From Bacillus sp. NTK071 (GTDB taxonomy: Bacteria; Bacillota; Bacilli; Bacillales; Guptibacillaceae): DNA of 64,000 bases. A program made the position numbers and the translations under genes. The stretch lies in NCBI RefSeq assembly GCF_017303315.1, contig NZ_JAFKOI010000008.1, forward strand, positions 1-64,000. The letters are read 5' to 3'. Shown piece by piece: positions 8,530 through 16,787 of this stretch (positions within the stretch are counted from its first letter, which is position 1; each line of letters opens with the position of its first letter). Under the pieces are notes generated by a model, which ran no database searches, was not told the DNA's origin, and worked only from the letters and a program-made list of their open reading frames with translations.

Positions 8530-9162
8530 ATGTTAAAAAGCCCATGAATTGTTGACCAAACAAGGGTCGTGTACGACTCTATCGATAAAGAAGTCATTAC
8601 AAAAGGTGAAAAAGGCGCACACAAAACAGTCATTTTATCCTTCGATGATGGTCCTGCCCGCGCCCTTCCTGCACTACTTGATATCTTGAAAAAAGAAAAC
8701 GTTCGCGCCATGTTTTTCTGGCAATCACGCTTACTTTTCGGGGAAAGACCGTGGAAAAGAGTGATGGATGAAGGACATATTATTGGAACCCATTCGTGCA
8801 AGCATCCTAACTTAACAAATCTCAGTTATGATCAACAGCTTAGGGAACTTTCACACAGCAAGCAAAAAATCTAGGATATCACCAGGGCTCCGGTCACTTA
8901 CTTCCGCCCACCATTTGGTCAGTACAATTCGGAAACCATTAAAGCTGCACAGGAACTGGATTTGACTACCGTCATGTGGCGAATTAGTTCAATGGACTGG
9001 GAACTCTCTAACAATGTAGAGCAAATTGTTGAAAACGTAGTTTCAAATCTTGAAGATGGTGCCATTATTTTACTTCATGAATTAAACCAAACCATACAGG
9101 TTCTCCCTACTATAATAGAAGAAATTCGAGCACAGGGATATGAATTTGCAGTGCTTCCATAA
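8530..9162 (+). pseudogene. Polysaccharide deacetylase (NodB domain) broken by two in-frame stops
   Basis: A single reading frame from the ATG at 8530 to the stop at 9160-9162 encodes a complete NodB homology domain of about 210 residues, interrupted by TGA at 8545-8547 and TAG at 8872-8874. The active-site motifs are all still readable in frame: SFDDGP (metal-binding aspartates), GTHSCKHP (metal-binding histidines), RPPFGQY and LLHEL. The TAG probably replaced a glutamate codon. Family members remove N-acetyl groups from chitooligosaccharide, peptidoglycan or exopolysaccharide. No frameshift is involved. A GTG at 8569 could restart translation after the first stop but not past the second. 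Recent inactivation, or sequencing error, fits best. Confidence 0.8.
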
Positions 9163-9169
9163 CAAAACA

Positions 9170-9206
9170 AAAAGGAGATAGTGGAATATTCCACCATCTC
9201 CTTTTT
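9170..9206. terminator. Bidirectional terminator between deacetylase and mgtC
   Basis: A long near-perfect hairpin (AAAGGAGAT, GTGGAATATTCCAC, ATCTCCTTT) is flanked by A and T runs. It serves the convergent genes on both sides. Confidence 0.9.
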
Positions 9207-9216
9207 AACTATGAAA

Positions 9217-9891
9217 TCAGCCTTCTACTTCAATTTCATTGACGCCCTCAACGTGTCTGAGAAGCTGGTAGATATCTGTTGTTTCATTCTCTTCAAATGT
9301 CATTAATTTAAGCTCCACTTGCGGATTCTTATCTTTCGTATCTCGAACCCGAACATGACGGATTTCAAAATCATGCTCCACTATGGCTTTCATAAACTCA
9401 GTCACATCTACGTTTTTCTTAAGCGTAATCTTAGCCCTCATCTCACGCTGTCTTAATGCTTTCGGACCGATTCGTTTAATAATCCAAGGAAGAATATTCA
9501 CGCTAAAAAGAATCAATCCAGCTCCTACGAATGCTTCATAATAAAACCCTGCACCTGCAGCAATTCCAAGACCTGAGGCTCCCCAGATAATAGCTGCTGT
9601 CGTTAACCCTGATATCGCATCGTTGTTCCTTCTGAGAATAACGCCCGCTCCGATGAAACCGATTCCTGAAACAATTTGGGCCGCTAGTCGCATCGGATCG
9701 GTTCGTATATTCATTGATAGTTCCGCGAATTTTTGAGCAGATTCAATCGAAACAATTGTTAACAAGCAACTGCTGACCGCAATAACAATACAGGTTTTTA
9801 ATCCAAGTGGCTTATGCTTTAACTCCCTCTCAATACCTATCATTAAACCGAGCAAAGCAGAAATACATAATTTAATTAGTACAACAACCAT
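9217..9891 (-). CDS. MgtC/SapB-family membrane protein, copy A
   Basis: This 224-residue protein has four or five membrane segments in the first 135 residues and a soluble C-terminal domain of about 80 residues. The GLMIGIERELKHKPLGLKT motif (about 15-33) and the GIGFIGAGVILRRNN segment (about 76-90) define the MgtC/SapB family, which is linked to low-magnesium growth, membrane potential control and, in pathogens, survival in macrophages. A paralogue of identical length lies upstream at 10090, so this is a local duplication. The 198-base gap between the copies contains a REP-like hairpin. Which copy meets which need is not visible. Confidence 0.88.
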   Translation of the reverse strand: MVVVLIKLCISALLGLMIGIERELKHKPLGLKTCIVIAVSSCLLTIVSIESAQKFAELSMNIRTDPMRLAAQIVSGIGFIGAGVILRRNNDAISGLTTAAIIWGASGLGIAAGAGFYYEAFVGAGLILFSVNILPWIIKRIGPKALRQREMRAKITLKKNVDVTEFMKAIVEHDFEIRHVRVRDTKDKNPQVELKLMTFEENETTDIYQLLRHVEGVNEIEVEG

Positions 9892-10035
9892 CGCTCGTCA
9901 ACTCCAACGTCTAAATCAGACTAATAGTCTCCTCATTAGTACTCTATTCAGATGAAGTTAACATTAGAAGGAGTCCACACCCCAGAATCTCCATACGACA
10001 TAACCCGCCAACATTCGAGCTAAACCGGGTTAAAC

Positions 10036-10055
10036 CGGGTGGTGCCTGTCACCCG
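10036..10055. repeat. REP-like hairpin, copy 2
   Basis: CGGGTGGTG, loop CCTGT and CACCCG form a slightly shortened hairpin between the two mgtC paralogues. It is preceded by a tandem duplication of TAAACCGGGT. Confidence 0.8.
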
Positions 10056-10089
10056 CGACACGCGACTCGCGCAACTCACCCTCCTGCAA

Positions 10090-10764
10090 TTATCCTTCTA
10101 CCTCCACGAACGTAGCCCCTTCTATCTCTCGCAGTTGTTGATATATACTCGTAGTATAGTTCTTTTCAAACGTTAATAATCGAAGATCCACCTGATGATC
10201 CTTCTCCTTTGTATCGCGAACACGCACATGTTTGATCTCAAAGTCAGCAGCCTGTATCGTACTCATGAAAGCAGTAATATCCGTGCCTTTTCGAAGCGTA
10301 ATTTTCGCTCTCATCTCCCGCTGCCTCAGTTGGCTTGGACCAATTTTTTTAATAATGAAGGGAAGAATGTTCACGCTGAACAGGATTAACGCTACTCCGA
10401 CAAACGCTTCGAAGAAGAATCCAGCACCTGCAGCAATACCAAGTCCAGAAGCTCCCCAAATAATAGCTGCTGTCGTTAATCCAGAAATCGCATCGTTATT
10501 ACGTCTTAAGATAACCCCTGCACCGATAAAACCAATTCCGGACACGACCTGTGCTGCAAGACGCATCGGATCGGTTCTTATATTCGGAGAGATTTCGGAG
10601 AAAGTCTCTGCAGATTCGATCGAAACAATTGTTAATAAGCAGCTACTAACTGCGATTACCATGCACGTTTTTAAACCAAGAGGTTTATGTTTAAGCTCTC
10701 TTTCAATCCCAATCATTAGCCCTAAACAAGCTGATATACAAAGCTTTGCGATAACAACAATCAT
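10090..10764 (-). CDS. MgtC/SapB-family membrane protein, copy B
   Basis: This 224-residue protein is closely similar to copy A across its whole length. The membrane part is nearly identical, including GLMIGIERELKHKPLGLKT and the GAGVILRRNNDAISGLTTAA segment. Most differences are in the C-terminal cytosolic domain after residue 135, which has ACT-like features and could sense a ligand. Each copy probably has its own transcript: the gap between them holds a hairpin and enough room for a promoter. The divergence of the C-terminal domain suggests that the two share a transport or membrane role but differ in regulation. Confidence 0.88.
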   Translation of the reverse strand: MIVVIAKLCISACLGLMIGIERELKHKPLGLKTCMVIAVSSCLLTIVSIESAETFSEISPNIRTDPMRLAAQVVSGIGFIGAGVILRRNNDAISGLTTAAIIWGASGLGIAAGAGFFFEAFVGVALILFSVNILPFIIKKIGPSQLRQREMRAKITLRKGTDITAFMSTIQAADFEIKHVRVRDTKEKDHQVDLRLLTFEKNYTTSIYQQLREIEGATFVEVEG

Positions 10765-10868
10765 AGTCCCCCACCCTCACTTCACAACCTATTTTTCTTT
10801 TATTTTACCAAAAATATCATGATCATTCGAAAGAGGGTTGCTAATTATAGCTTACGAACAACAAAAAA

Positions 10869-10902
10869 ATGGTCGAAGGAAGCAACGGCATCCTTCGACC
10901 AT
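10869..10902 (-). terminator. Terminator after the 48-residue gene
   Basis: The hairpin ATGGTCGAAGGA...TCCTTCGACCAT is followed in the minus direction by seven T (10862-10868). It ends the small gene at 10921-11067. Confidence 0.85.
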
Positions 10903-10920
10903 CATTAAAACTGCTTATAT

Positions 10921-11067
10921 TTACTTCATATACATCATCAGAGTGTGCACAAAATGCTGTCCGGTAAACTCTGCTGAGAATAAGATCATCCCCCAAAACG
11001 GTAGGACAAGCATACAAATCCAACCAAAACATTCAACTGTATTCTTCCAATATGATGATTTATCCAC
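10921..11067 (-). CDS. Small single-span membrane protein, 48 residues
   Basis: A GTG start with GGTGGAG six bases upstream opens a 48-residue frame ending in TAA, followed directly by a strong terminator. The product has a charged N-terminus, one hydrophobic stretch (about residues 12-30, with FGWICMLVLPFWGMILF) and a short tail ending in methionines and lysine. Residue composition, ribosome binding site and terminator together make this a better reading than the two overlapping longer frames nearby. I do not recognise a family. It is monocistronic, between mgtC copy B and a secreted protein gene on the same strand. Confidence 0.65.
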   Translation of the reverse strand: MDKSSYWKNTVECFGWICMLVLPFWGMILFSAEFTGQHFVHTLMMYMK

Positions 11068-11114
11068 CGCATTCTCCACCTCACTATTATGATTAAAAGG
11101 TATAATGCCCGCTA

Positions 11115-11453
11115 TTAAAGTCTTGGATGTGAGAAGTAACTGGAATGAAAAGTAAATACATTTAAAAAGCCATGTGCATCAGGATGAATCTCAATCGGAG
11201 GAAGCTTCCGTGTCAGAAAAGGAGAGGATATAACAAGCATTTCAGCTTGGATGTATGGAGTAGAAGGGCCGATGATCTTTTGTTTTTCTATTATGATCGA
11301 TATAGATTGAGGGATAATTTTCGCGTCAGGAAGATAGGCGAACTCAGTGATTTGCGCCTGATAAGTCTTGGGATATTGAAATTGATGCAATTGTTGTGCT
11401 GGATAAATGAACACGAGAAATCCAAACAAAACGACGACTAAAAGATGCTTCAT
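11115..11453 (-). CDS. Small exported or membrane-anchored protein of unknown function
   Basis: The ATG at 11453 follows a GGGGGAGGGG ribosome binding site and gives a 112-residue product. The N-terminus (MKHLLVVVLFGFLVFIYP) is a clear signal or anchor segment. The rest is rich in beta-forming residues and prolines, and the C-terminus has FTFHSSYFSHPRL. An upstream extension of ten codons is possible but lacks a ribosome binding site. I do not recognise the family. A secreted protein is the most that can be said. Confidence 0.6.
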   Translation of the reverse strand: MKHLLVVVLFGFLVFIYPAQQLHQFQYPKTYQAQITEFAYLPDAKIIPQSISIIIEKQKIIGPSTPYIQAEMLVISSPFLTRKLPPIEIHPDAHGFLNVFTFHSSYFSHPRL

Positions 11454-11774
11454 CTTCGCCCCTCCCCCTATAACCCTTATCATGTTTTCATCATTCTAGC
11501 ACCGCTTCTATATAAAAGTCTATCTGCTACAAAAGTTTTTCTATCGCGCTTTTCGACAAATAGCGAGCTCATTCGGGTGGTGACAGGCACCATCCACTTT
11601 CTTCCAATATTGTGTAAAGCACAAGACTATTCAGCTACTTCTTTACCAATAATTCAATTTACTTCCAATTTTACAGGATCTTTCACATGTTGACCGTACC
11701 AAATTGGAGGAATACGATTGAAAAGTACTTTTACTAAAGTGCTGATGCAAACTACTCAGAAAGAAGGAATTGTT
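11454..11774. other. Intergenic region between the exported protein gene and asnO
   Basis: This divergent gap holds the promoters of both genes, a REP-like hairpin (11574-11595), and two possible start sites for the downstream asparagine synthetase. No riboswitch, T-box or further gene was recognised. Confidence 0.55.
11574..11595. repeat. REP-like hairpin, copy 3
   Basis: CGGGTGGTG, loop ACAGG and a diverged arm CACCATCC. It has the upstream TTCGACAAA word seen at most copies. Confidence 0.8.
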
Positions 11775-13595
11775 ATGTGTGGCATTACAGGTTGGATTAA
11801 TTGGTCCGGAGATCTTTCGAATGAGCGTGAAACGCTTAAAGGAATGGCAGATTCCATTGCCCATCGTGGACCAGATGCAGAAGGCTTCTGGCTATCAGAA
11901 CAAGCGGCGCTTGCTCATCGACGTCTAATCGTCATTGACCCTCGAGGCGGAAAACAGCCAATGGTTTCTCCAGATCAACAACTTGTTCTTACGTATAACG
12001 GGGAACTCTATAACTATCGAGAATTAAAACAAGAGCTTCAAGAGAAAGGACATGTGTTCACGTCCAACTCTGACACAGAGGTTGTCCTCCATGCTTACAT
12101 GGAATGGAAAGAAAAGTGTGTAACCAGGTTCAACGGCATTTTCGCTTTTGCCATCTGGGATCAAGAAGAGCAGCAACTCTTCCTAGGACGCGACCATTTA
12201 GGCGTCAAACCACTTTTCTATTCTAAACAGGGCAACTCTTTTTTATATGGATCAGAAATCAAAGCGATTCTTGCACACCCATCTGTTAAGCCAAAAGTAG
12301 ATCGCACTGGGCTGGCTGAAATCTTTGGTATGGGACCAATGAGAACACCTGGTCAGGCTATTTTTCAGGGTATGGAGGAAGTTCGTCCAGGACATTATCT
12401 TATCGCAACGGCTGATAAAATTGAAGAACATCGCTACTGGAGCTTAGAATCTAAGGCACATACAGAAAGCGTGGACGCAACGACTGAAAAGATTCGTGAT
12501 TTACTTACGGATACGGTGCAACGACAGTTAATTTCAGATATGCCAATCGTTTCTATGCTTTCAGGTGGTCTTGACTCAAGCGGTCTAACAAGTCTCGCTG
12601 CCAAAGAGCTACAGGAATCTGATAAAACACTTGAAACGTATTCCATCGACTTCGATCAAAACGAAGCTCACTTTAAAAAGGACTTCCTTCGCCATGACAT
12701 GGACGAGCCCTGGGTGCGTCGCGTATCTGAAGACGTCGGAACAAACCATCACTCAATTACGTTCGGAGCGGATCAGCTTCTATCCAATCTTCTTGAACCG
12801 ATGAGAGGAAGAGACTTACCAGGTGTCGGCGAAATTGAGACGTCCCTCTATCTTCTTTTCACTGAAATGAAAAAGGACGCGACCGTCGCCCTCTCTGGCG
12901 AATCTGCAGATGAAGTATTTTCAGGATACCCATGGTTCCATCAGGAAGAATACTTGAACGCACAAGTCTTCCCATGGCTCATTAACTTAGGAGGAATTTC
13001 ATCGATTCTTTCTGAAGAAGCAAAAGAAATGATTCAACCTGAGCAATACCAGAAACAGCGCTTTGCAGAAGCTTATAAAGAAATTCCTTTCCTTGAAGGA
13101 GAGAGTGAATTCGAAGCGAAACAACGCCAAATGTCTTACTTCTTCATTACACGCTTCCTTCCTTTCATGCTTGACCGCAAAGACCGCGCTAGTATGAAAA
13201 CAGGTTTTGAAGTACGCGTTCCATTCTGTGATTATCGCATTGTGGAATATCTTTGGAACGTACCAATTGATTATAAAAACGTGGATAACATTGAAAAGGG
13301 AATTTTACGTCGTGCATTAAAAGGAACACTTCCAGAAGATGTGCTCTATCGTAAGAAAAGCGCGTATCCGAGCGACAAAGATCCAGCTTACCTTGAAGGT
13401 GTTCGTACCTGGATGCTTGAGATTCTGGACAAACCAGACTCCCCGATCCTTCCTCTTATTAATACAGAGAAAGTACGTGCCATTGCATTAAATCAAGCTG
13501 GCGATTTAAATACTGATCAAGCAAAAGGACTACTCGACTACTTAATTCAAGTCAACGCATGGCTTGATGAATATGATATCGAACTCGTTAGTTAA
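11775..13595 (+). CDS. asnO: Glutamine-hydrolysing asparagine synthetase, AsnO type
   Basis: It makes asparagine from aspartate, glutamine and ATP. From the ATG at 11775 the protein begins MCGITGW, so removal of Met exposes the catalytic Cys of the class II glutaminase domain (about 1-210). The synthase domain follows, with the PP-loop LSGGLDSS near 261-268. It has 606 residues, near B. subtilis AsnO (614), and shares with it the MRTPG and DLPG segments. AAGGAA is five bases before this ATG. An in-frame TTG at 11718, with its own GGAGGA, could add 19 residues, which would bury the Cys unless they are cleaved. It is monocistronic and ends in a strong terminator. Confidence 0.9.
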   Translation: MCGITGWINWSGDLSNERETLKGMADSIAHRGPDAEGFWLSEQAALAHRRLIVIDPRGGKQPMVSPDQQLVLTYNGELYNYRELKQELQEKGHVFTSNSDTEVVLHAYMEWKEKCVTRFNGIFAFAIWDQEEQQLFLGRDHLGVKPLFYSKQGNSFLYGSEIKAILAHPSVKPKVDRTGLAEIFGMGPMRTPGQAIFQGMEEVRPGHYLIATADKIEEHRYWSLESKAHTESVDATTEKIRDLLTDTVQRQLISDMPIVSMLSGGLDSSGLTSLAAKELQESDKTLETYSIDFDQNEAHFKKDFLRHDMDEPWVRRVSEDVGTNHHSITFGADQLLSNLLEPMRGRDLPGVGEIETSLYLLFTEMKKDATVALSGESADEVFSGYPWFHQEEYLNAQVFPWLINLGGISSILSEEAKEMIQPEQYQKQRFAEAYKEIPFLEGESEFEAKQRQMSYFFITRFLPFMLDRKDRASMKTGFEVRVPFCDYRIVEYLWNVPIDYKNVDNIEKGILRRALKGTLPEDVLYRKKSAYPSDKDPAYLEGVRTWMLEILDKPDSPILPLINTEKVRAIALNQAGDLNTDQAKGLLDYLIQVNAWLDEYDIELVS

Positions 13596-13602
13596 TAAGT
13601 GC

Positions 13603-13638
13603 AACAGGGAGAATGACCTAGGTCATTCTCCCTGTTTT
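13603..13638 (+). terminator. asnO terminator
   Basis: A perfect 16-base-pair palindrome (AACAGGGAGAATGACC and its complement) is followed by TTTTT. Confidence 0.93.
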
Positions 13639-13659
13639 TAGTATTTGGATCGTAACAAT

Positions 13660-13673
13660 TGTAAGCGCTTTAA
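13660..13673 (+). promoter_or_regulatory. Candidate CcpA cre site upstream of the POT transporter
   Basis: TGTAAGCGCTTTAA fits the core of the catabolite-responsive element consensus (TGWAARCGYTWNCW) except at its 3' end. It lies 228 bases before the peptide transporter in an otherwise empty 262-base gap (13639-13900), which also holds an AT-rich promoter-like stretch near 13847. Whether it acts on the transporter is inference. Confidence 0.45.
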
Positions 13674-13900
13674 ACAAATAAATTCATTGGCGAATTGAAA
13701 ACAAGAGGCAGTTACACCACTGTTCTGCAGCGGCTTGAACACGTGAAATTCGTGCATTCTAACATATCTAGAGCTGTAATAACTCTGTAATTTTTATAAA
13801 TTTACAAACATTTTAAAAAGATAAACATTTTCTTCACATCTTTAAATTGACAAATAATTTGCTAAAATGGAGAAGTTCTTTAAAAATTGGAGGTTAAATT

Positions 13901-15322
13901 ATGGATACCACCATTCAGGGAAAACCAGCGAAAAACGGGAAGATGAAACACCCTCCTGGTTTGTACCTTTTGTTTATCACAGAAATGTGGGAACGCTATA
14001 GCTATTATGGTATGCGTTCAATTCTAATCCTTTACTTAACAGCTGAATTATTCAGCGGTGGACTCGGTATGGACCAGGGTTCAGCTCTAGAATTATACGG
14101 TCTATACGTAGGATTAGTCTACTTCACACCATTAATTGGGGGATATCTCACCGATAAATTTATCGGTTTGCGCACCGCTATTACAATTGGTGGTATCACT
14201 ATGGCCATTGGTGACTTCACGCTATTTGCAATTCAAGAAACTTGGGGACTTTATACGGGGCTACTGTTGCTTATTATTGGTAACGGATTTTTCAAACCGA
14301 ATATCTCGACTCTGGTTGGTGAACTTTATAGCAAAAACGATAAGCGTAAAGATTCAGCGTTTACGATTTTCTATATGGGAATTAACTTAGGAGGATTGAT
14401 CTCTCCATTAATTGCAGGATTGTTGTATGCAAATATCTTCTATTCAAATACTGGTGGAGTTGAAGTTTTCGGCTTCAAATATGCATTTTTAGCATCTTCA
14501 ATGGGTATGATTATCGGTCAAATTACGTTTAATTTACTATCTAAGAAATATCTTGGGGACATTGGAAGAAAACCTACAAGTTCACGTGTTAAACCTAGCC
14601 TTGAAGAAAAAGCAAAACCATTAACAAAAGTTGAGAAAAAACGTACAGTAGCTATATTTATTCTTGCCCTCTTTACAATTGTTTTCTGGACTGGTTTTGA
14701 ACAAGCAGGAGCATCATTTACACTTTATACTCGTGATTTTATAGACAGAACAATTTTTGGATATGAAGTGCCCGTTTCATTCTTCCAGTCACTAAATCCA
14801 TTATTTATTCTACTTTTGGCTCCATTCATATCTGCATTATGGATTAAATTATCCAAAACAAAACGGGGCGATTTTTCTGTTCCTACCAAAATGGCATTCG
14901 GTCTAATCCTATTAGGACTAGGATTTATGGTAATGATTCCTGCTGTAATGATGACAAGTAGTGGACCAGAAGATACAGTAGTTAAAGCCAGCATGATGTT
15001 CATGATCGTAACCTATTTCCTAAACACACTTGGCGAGCTAGCACTATCACCAATTGGACTATCTGCTGTCAGCAAAATCTCTCCTATCAAAATTGCTTCT
15101 TTACTGATGGGTATGTGGTTCTTAAGTAACGCAGTAGCAAACTACTTGGCTGGTCAAGTAGCAGCACTTACAACATCAGCAGGGTATCTAGAAATATTCA
15201 TCTACCTTGGTATAGCGGCAATTTTCTTTGGAATTGTATTATTGCTTCTATCTAAAAAGATTCAAAAGTTGATGCATCTAGACGAATTTGAGGAGAATGA
15301 TAACACTAAACAAGTAATCTAA
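13901..15322 (+). CDS. POT/PTR-family proton-dependent peptide transporter
   Basis: This 473-residue major facilitator has about 14 membrane segments. The N-terminal ITEMWERYSYYGMRSILILY near residues 26-45 contains the ExxERFxYY-type proton-coupling motif of the POT family, and GNGFFKPNISTLVGELY (about 127-143) is the PTR2 signature. It imports di- and tripeptides, DtpT- or YclF-like. GGAGG is upstream of the ATG with good spacing. It is a single-gene unit between two terminators. A cre-like site lies upstream. Confidence 0.92.
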   Translation: MDTTIQGKPAKNGKMKHPPGLYLLFITEMWERYSYYGMRSILILYLTAELFSGGLGMDQGSALELYGLYVGLVYFTPLIGGYLTDKFIGLRTAITIGGITMAIGDFTLFAIQETWGLYTGLLLLIIGNGFFKPNISTLVGELYSKNDKRKDSAFTIFYMGINLGGLISPLIAGLLYANIFYSNTGGVEVFGFKYAFLASSMGMIIGQITFNLLSKKYLGDIGRKPTSSRVKPSLEEKAKPLTKVEKKRTVAIFILALFTIVFWTGFEQAGASFTLYTRDFIDRTIFGYEVPVSFFQSLNPLFILLLAPFISALWIKLSKTKRGDFSVPTKMAFGLILLGLGFMVMIPAVMMTSSGPEDTVVKASMMFMIVTYFLNTLGELALSPIGLSAVSKISPIKIASLLMGMWFLSNAVANYLAGQVAALTTSAGYLEIFIYLGIAAIFFGIVLLLLSKKIQKLMHLDEFEENDNTKQVI

Positions 15323-15345
15323 TCCTTTTATAAAATTTTTCATAA

Positions 15346-15377
15346 AAATGCTACTGGCTATAGACTAGTAGCATTTT
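15346..15377 (+). terminator. Peptide transporter terminator
   Basis: The hairpin AAATGCTACT...TAGTAGCATTTT with a T-rich tail begins 23 bases after the stop. Confidence 0.88.
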
Positions 15378-15548
15378 CTTTTATCTCCTTCAACAAAGTT
15401 ATGCTATGCGGCTATACATTTTCACCTTAATATCAATATTAGCTTTTATACATAAACAAATAATTATTTTGATATATTATATTAGTATAAGTAATTATTT
15501 ACTATAATAAGGAATTTATGTTAAATTAAAGAAGTGGAGGTGAGATAA

Positions 15549-15734
15549 ATGAAGAAAAAACTTACTGCGTTTTTACTAGCTGGTACCCTTGTAACTGGAG
15601 TTACTTCCGCTCCAGCATCCGCGGCTAGTCCTGATGTGATTGATGGTGGTGCAGGCTATTCTATTGGCTGTGCAATATGGAATTACTTTTCAGACAATGA
15701 TATTTGTGTGAGAGATCCATACTTTGGTCAATAA
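15549..15734 (+). CDS. Small secreted peptide, 61 residues
   Basis: GGAGGTGAG precedes an ATG that opens a 61-residue precursor. Residues 1-26 are a textbook Sec signal peptide (MKKK, a hydrophobic core, then PASAA), predicting a mature peptide of about 35 residues. That peptide has two cysteines, C41 and C53, spaced to form one disulfide around an aromatic loop (AIWNYF). The gene is alone, with an AT-rich promoter region containing TATAAT near 15504 and a strong terminator. I recognise no family; the size and layout would suit a bacteriocin, a signal or a small wall-associated peptide, but no immunity or export genes are adjacent. Confidence 0.72.
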   Translation: MKKKLTAFLLAGTLVTGVTSAPASAASPDVIDGGAGYSIGCAIWNYFSDNDICVRDPYFGQ

Positions 15735-15771
15735 TCATTTAACGAAGTACAATTCTGGCATTACTACATAC

Positions 15772-15809
15772 AAAGCGGTTCCCTTCACTCTCAAAGGGAA
15801 CCGCTTTTT
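15772..15809. terminator. Bidirectional terminator between secreted peptide and GntR genes
   Basis: AAAGCGGTTCCCTT...AAGGGAACCGCTTT is a long perfect hairpin with A and T flanks, serving the convergent genes. Confidence 0.9.
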
Positions 15810-15811
15810 CT

Positions 15812-16546
15812 CTATCTCTCCAACTCAATACTATAGTGATACTGATCACTTCGGTATTTCGTTTTCGTATATTCAATTGGATGATCATTAAGCCCACGGC
15901 TCAGCCTTGTCATCTCTAAAAGCGCTTCTCCCGGACGAATTCCTAGCGAATCAGCCTCATGAATTGTCGCGTTGATCGCTGTAATACGTTCGTTCGCTTT
16001 CTTCAAATAATAATTATGTTGCTCAAGTACTTCATAATACTTCGCTTGATTTAAGTCACATTGAATGAGGATGTCACCAATCTCTTTAGGCCAACACGTT
16101 CGCTCGAGCGCAATCGGCACTTCATCAGCGAAACGAATTCGCTCTACTAATAGGATTGGTTCACCTTCAGTGACTTTCAGCATATCGTTTTCATGATACA
16201 GATCCTCACGAAATTCCGCACGAAGGAGCTTCGAATGAGGCGTTTGCCCACGCTCCACGACTTCCTCAGCAAATCCTCTCAGCTTTCCAAGATTCCCAAT
16301 CAAGTTCTGCGCTTTTACAACCGTCCCGCGCCCCTGTTTCTTCTCTAAAAGACCGTTCTGAACGAGGATCGTAATAGCCTGTCTAATCGTCGTCCGACTC
16401 ACATCAAACTCTTTAATCAGCTCCTGCTCAGTCGGTATCAACGTATTCGGCTTCCATGCCCCTGTTTGGATTCGTTTAATCAATACATCTTTTATTTGTA
16501 GATATAGGGCTTCACCTTTATTATGATTCAGTTTATTCGATGACAT
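15812..16546 (-). CDS. GntR/HutC-family transcriptional regulator
   Basis: The N-terminal winged helix (about residues 10-75) has the GntR signature IPTEQELIKEFDVSRTTIRQAI. A UTRA ligand-binding domain follows (about 95-240, with ERIRFADEVPIALERT and a C-terminal beta-rich end), placing it in the HutC subfamily, whose members sense sugar phosphates, histidine-pathway compounds or other small molecules. The ATG at 16546 has AAAGGAG eight bases upstream and gives 244 residues; a 14-codon extension has no ribosome binding site. It has no obvious partner operon beside it, so its targets are not visible. Confidence 0.88.
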   Translation of the reverse strand: MSSNKLNHNKGEALYLQIKDVLIKRIQTGAWKPNTLIPTEQELIKEFDVSRTTIRQAITILVQNGLLEKKQGRGTVVKAQNLIGNLGKLRGFAEEVVERGQTPHSKLLRAEFREDLYHENDMLKVTEGEPILLVERIRFADEVPIALERTCWPKEIGDILIQCDLNQAKYYEVLEQHNYYLKKANERITAINATIHEADSLGIRPGEALLEMTRLSRGLNDHPIEYTKTKYRSDQYHYSIELER

Positions 16547-16667
16547 ATAAGCCACTCCTTTAAGTGAGTCAAGAACAACGCGCTTCATACATCCATTATA
16601 CCGAAAAGTTGCCTCACTTTATACGATAACGCCTCCCCCAAAACAAGAACATACATTCGACATAAAT

Positions 16668-16690
16668 CGGGTGGTGCCTGTCACCACCCG
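16668..16690. repeat. REP-like hairpin, copy 4 (perfect)
   Basis: CGGGTGGTG, loop CCTGT, CACCACCCG: the cleanest copy, with nine paired bases and no mismatch. It is preceded by TTCGACATAAAT. Confidence 0.9.
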
Positions 16691-16787
16691 ATTTTTCTTC
16701 CACTCTCTCCTATCAAGTGCTAAACCACAACACCCAGCAATATAAATAAGTTGATAGCTTAATCAGACATGTTCGGGGGAGTCTAAC

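Noticed and set aside
10838-11092. Open frames of 63 and 84 codons overlapping the 48-residue gene
   Set aside because: They lack ribosome binding sites, read through the terminator hairpin, and have no hydrophobic or domain pattern.
13847-13870. TTGACA ... TAAAAT as the peptide transporter promoter
   Set aside because: The two boxes are only about ten bases apart, so they cannot form one sigma-A promoter.
15549-15734. Known bacteriocin class for the secreted peptide
   Set aside because: No YGNGV motif, double-glycine leader, lanthionine-type residues or immunity/export genes are visible.
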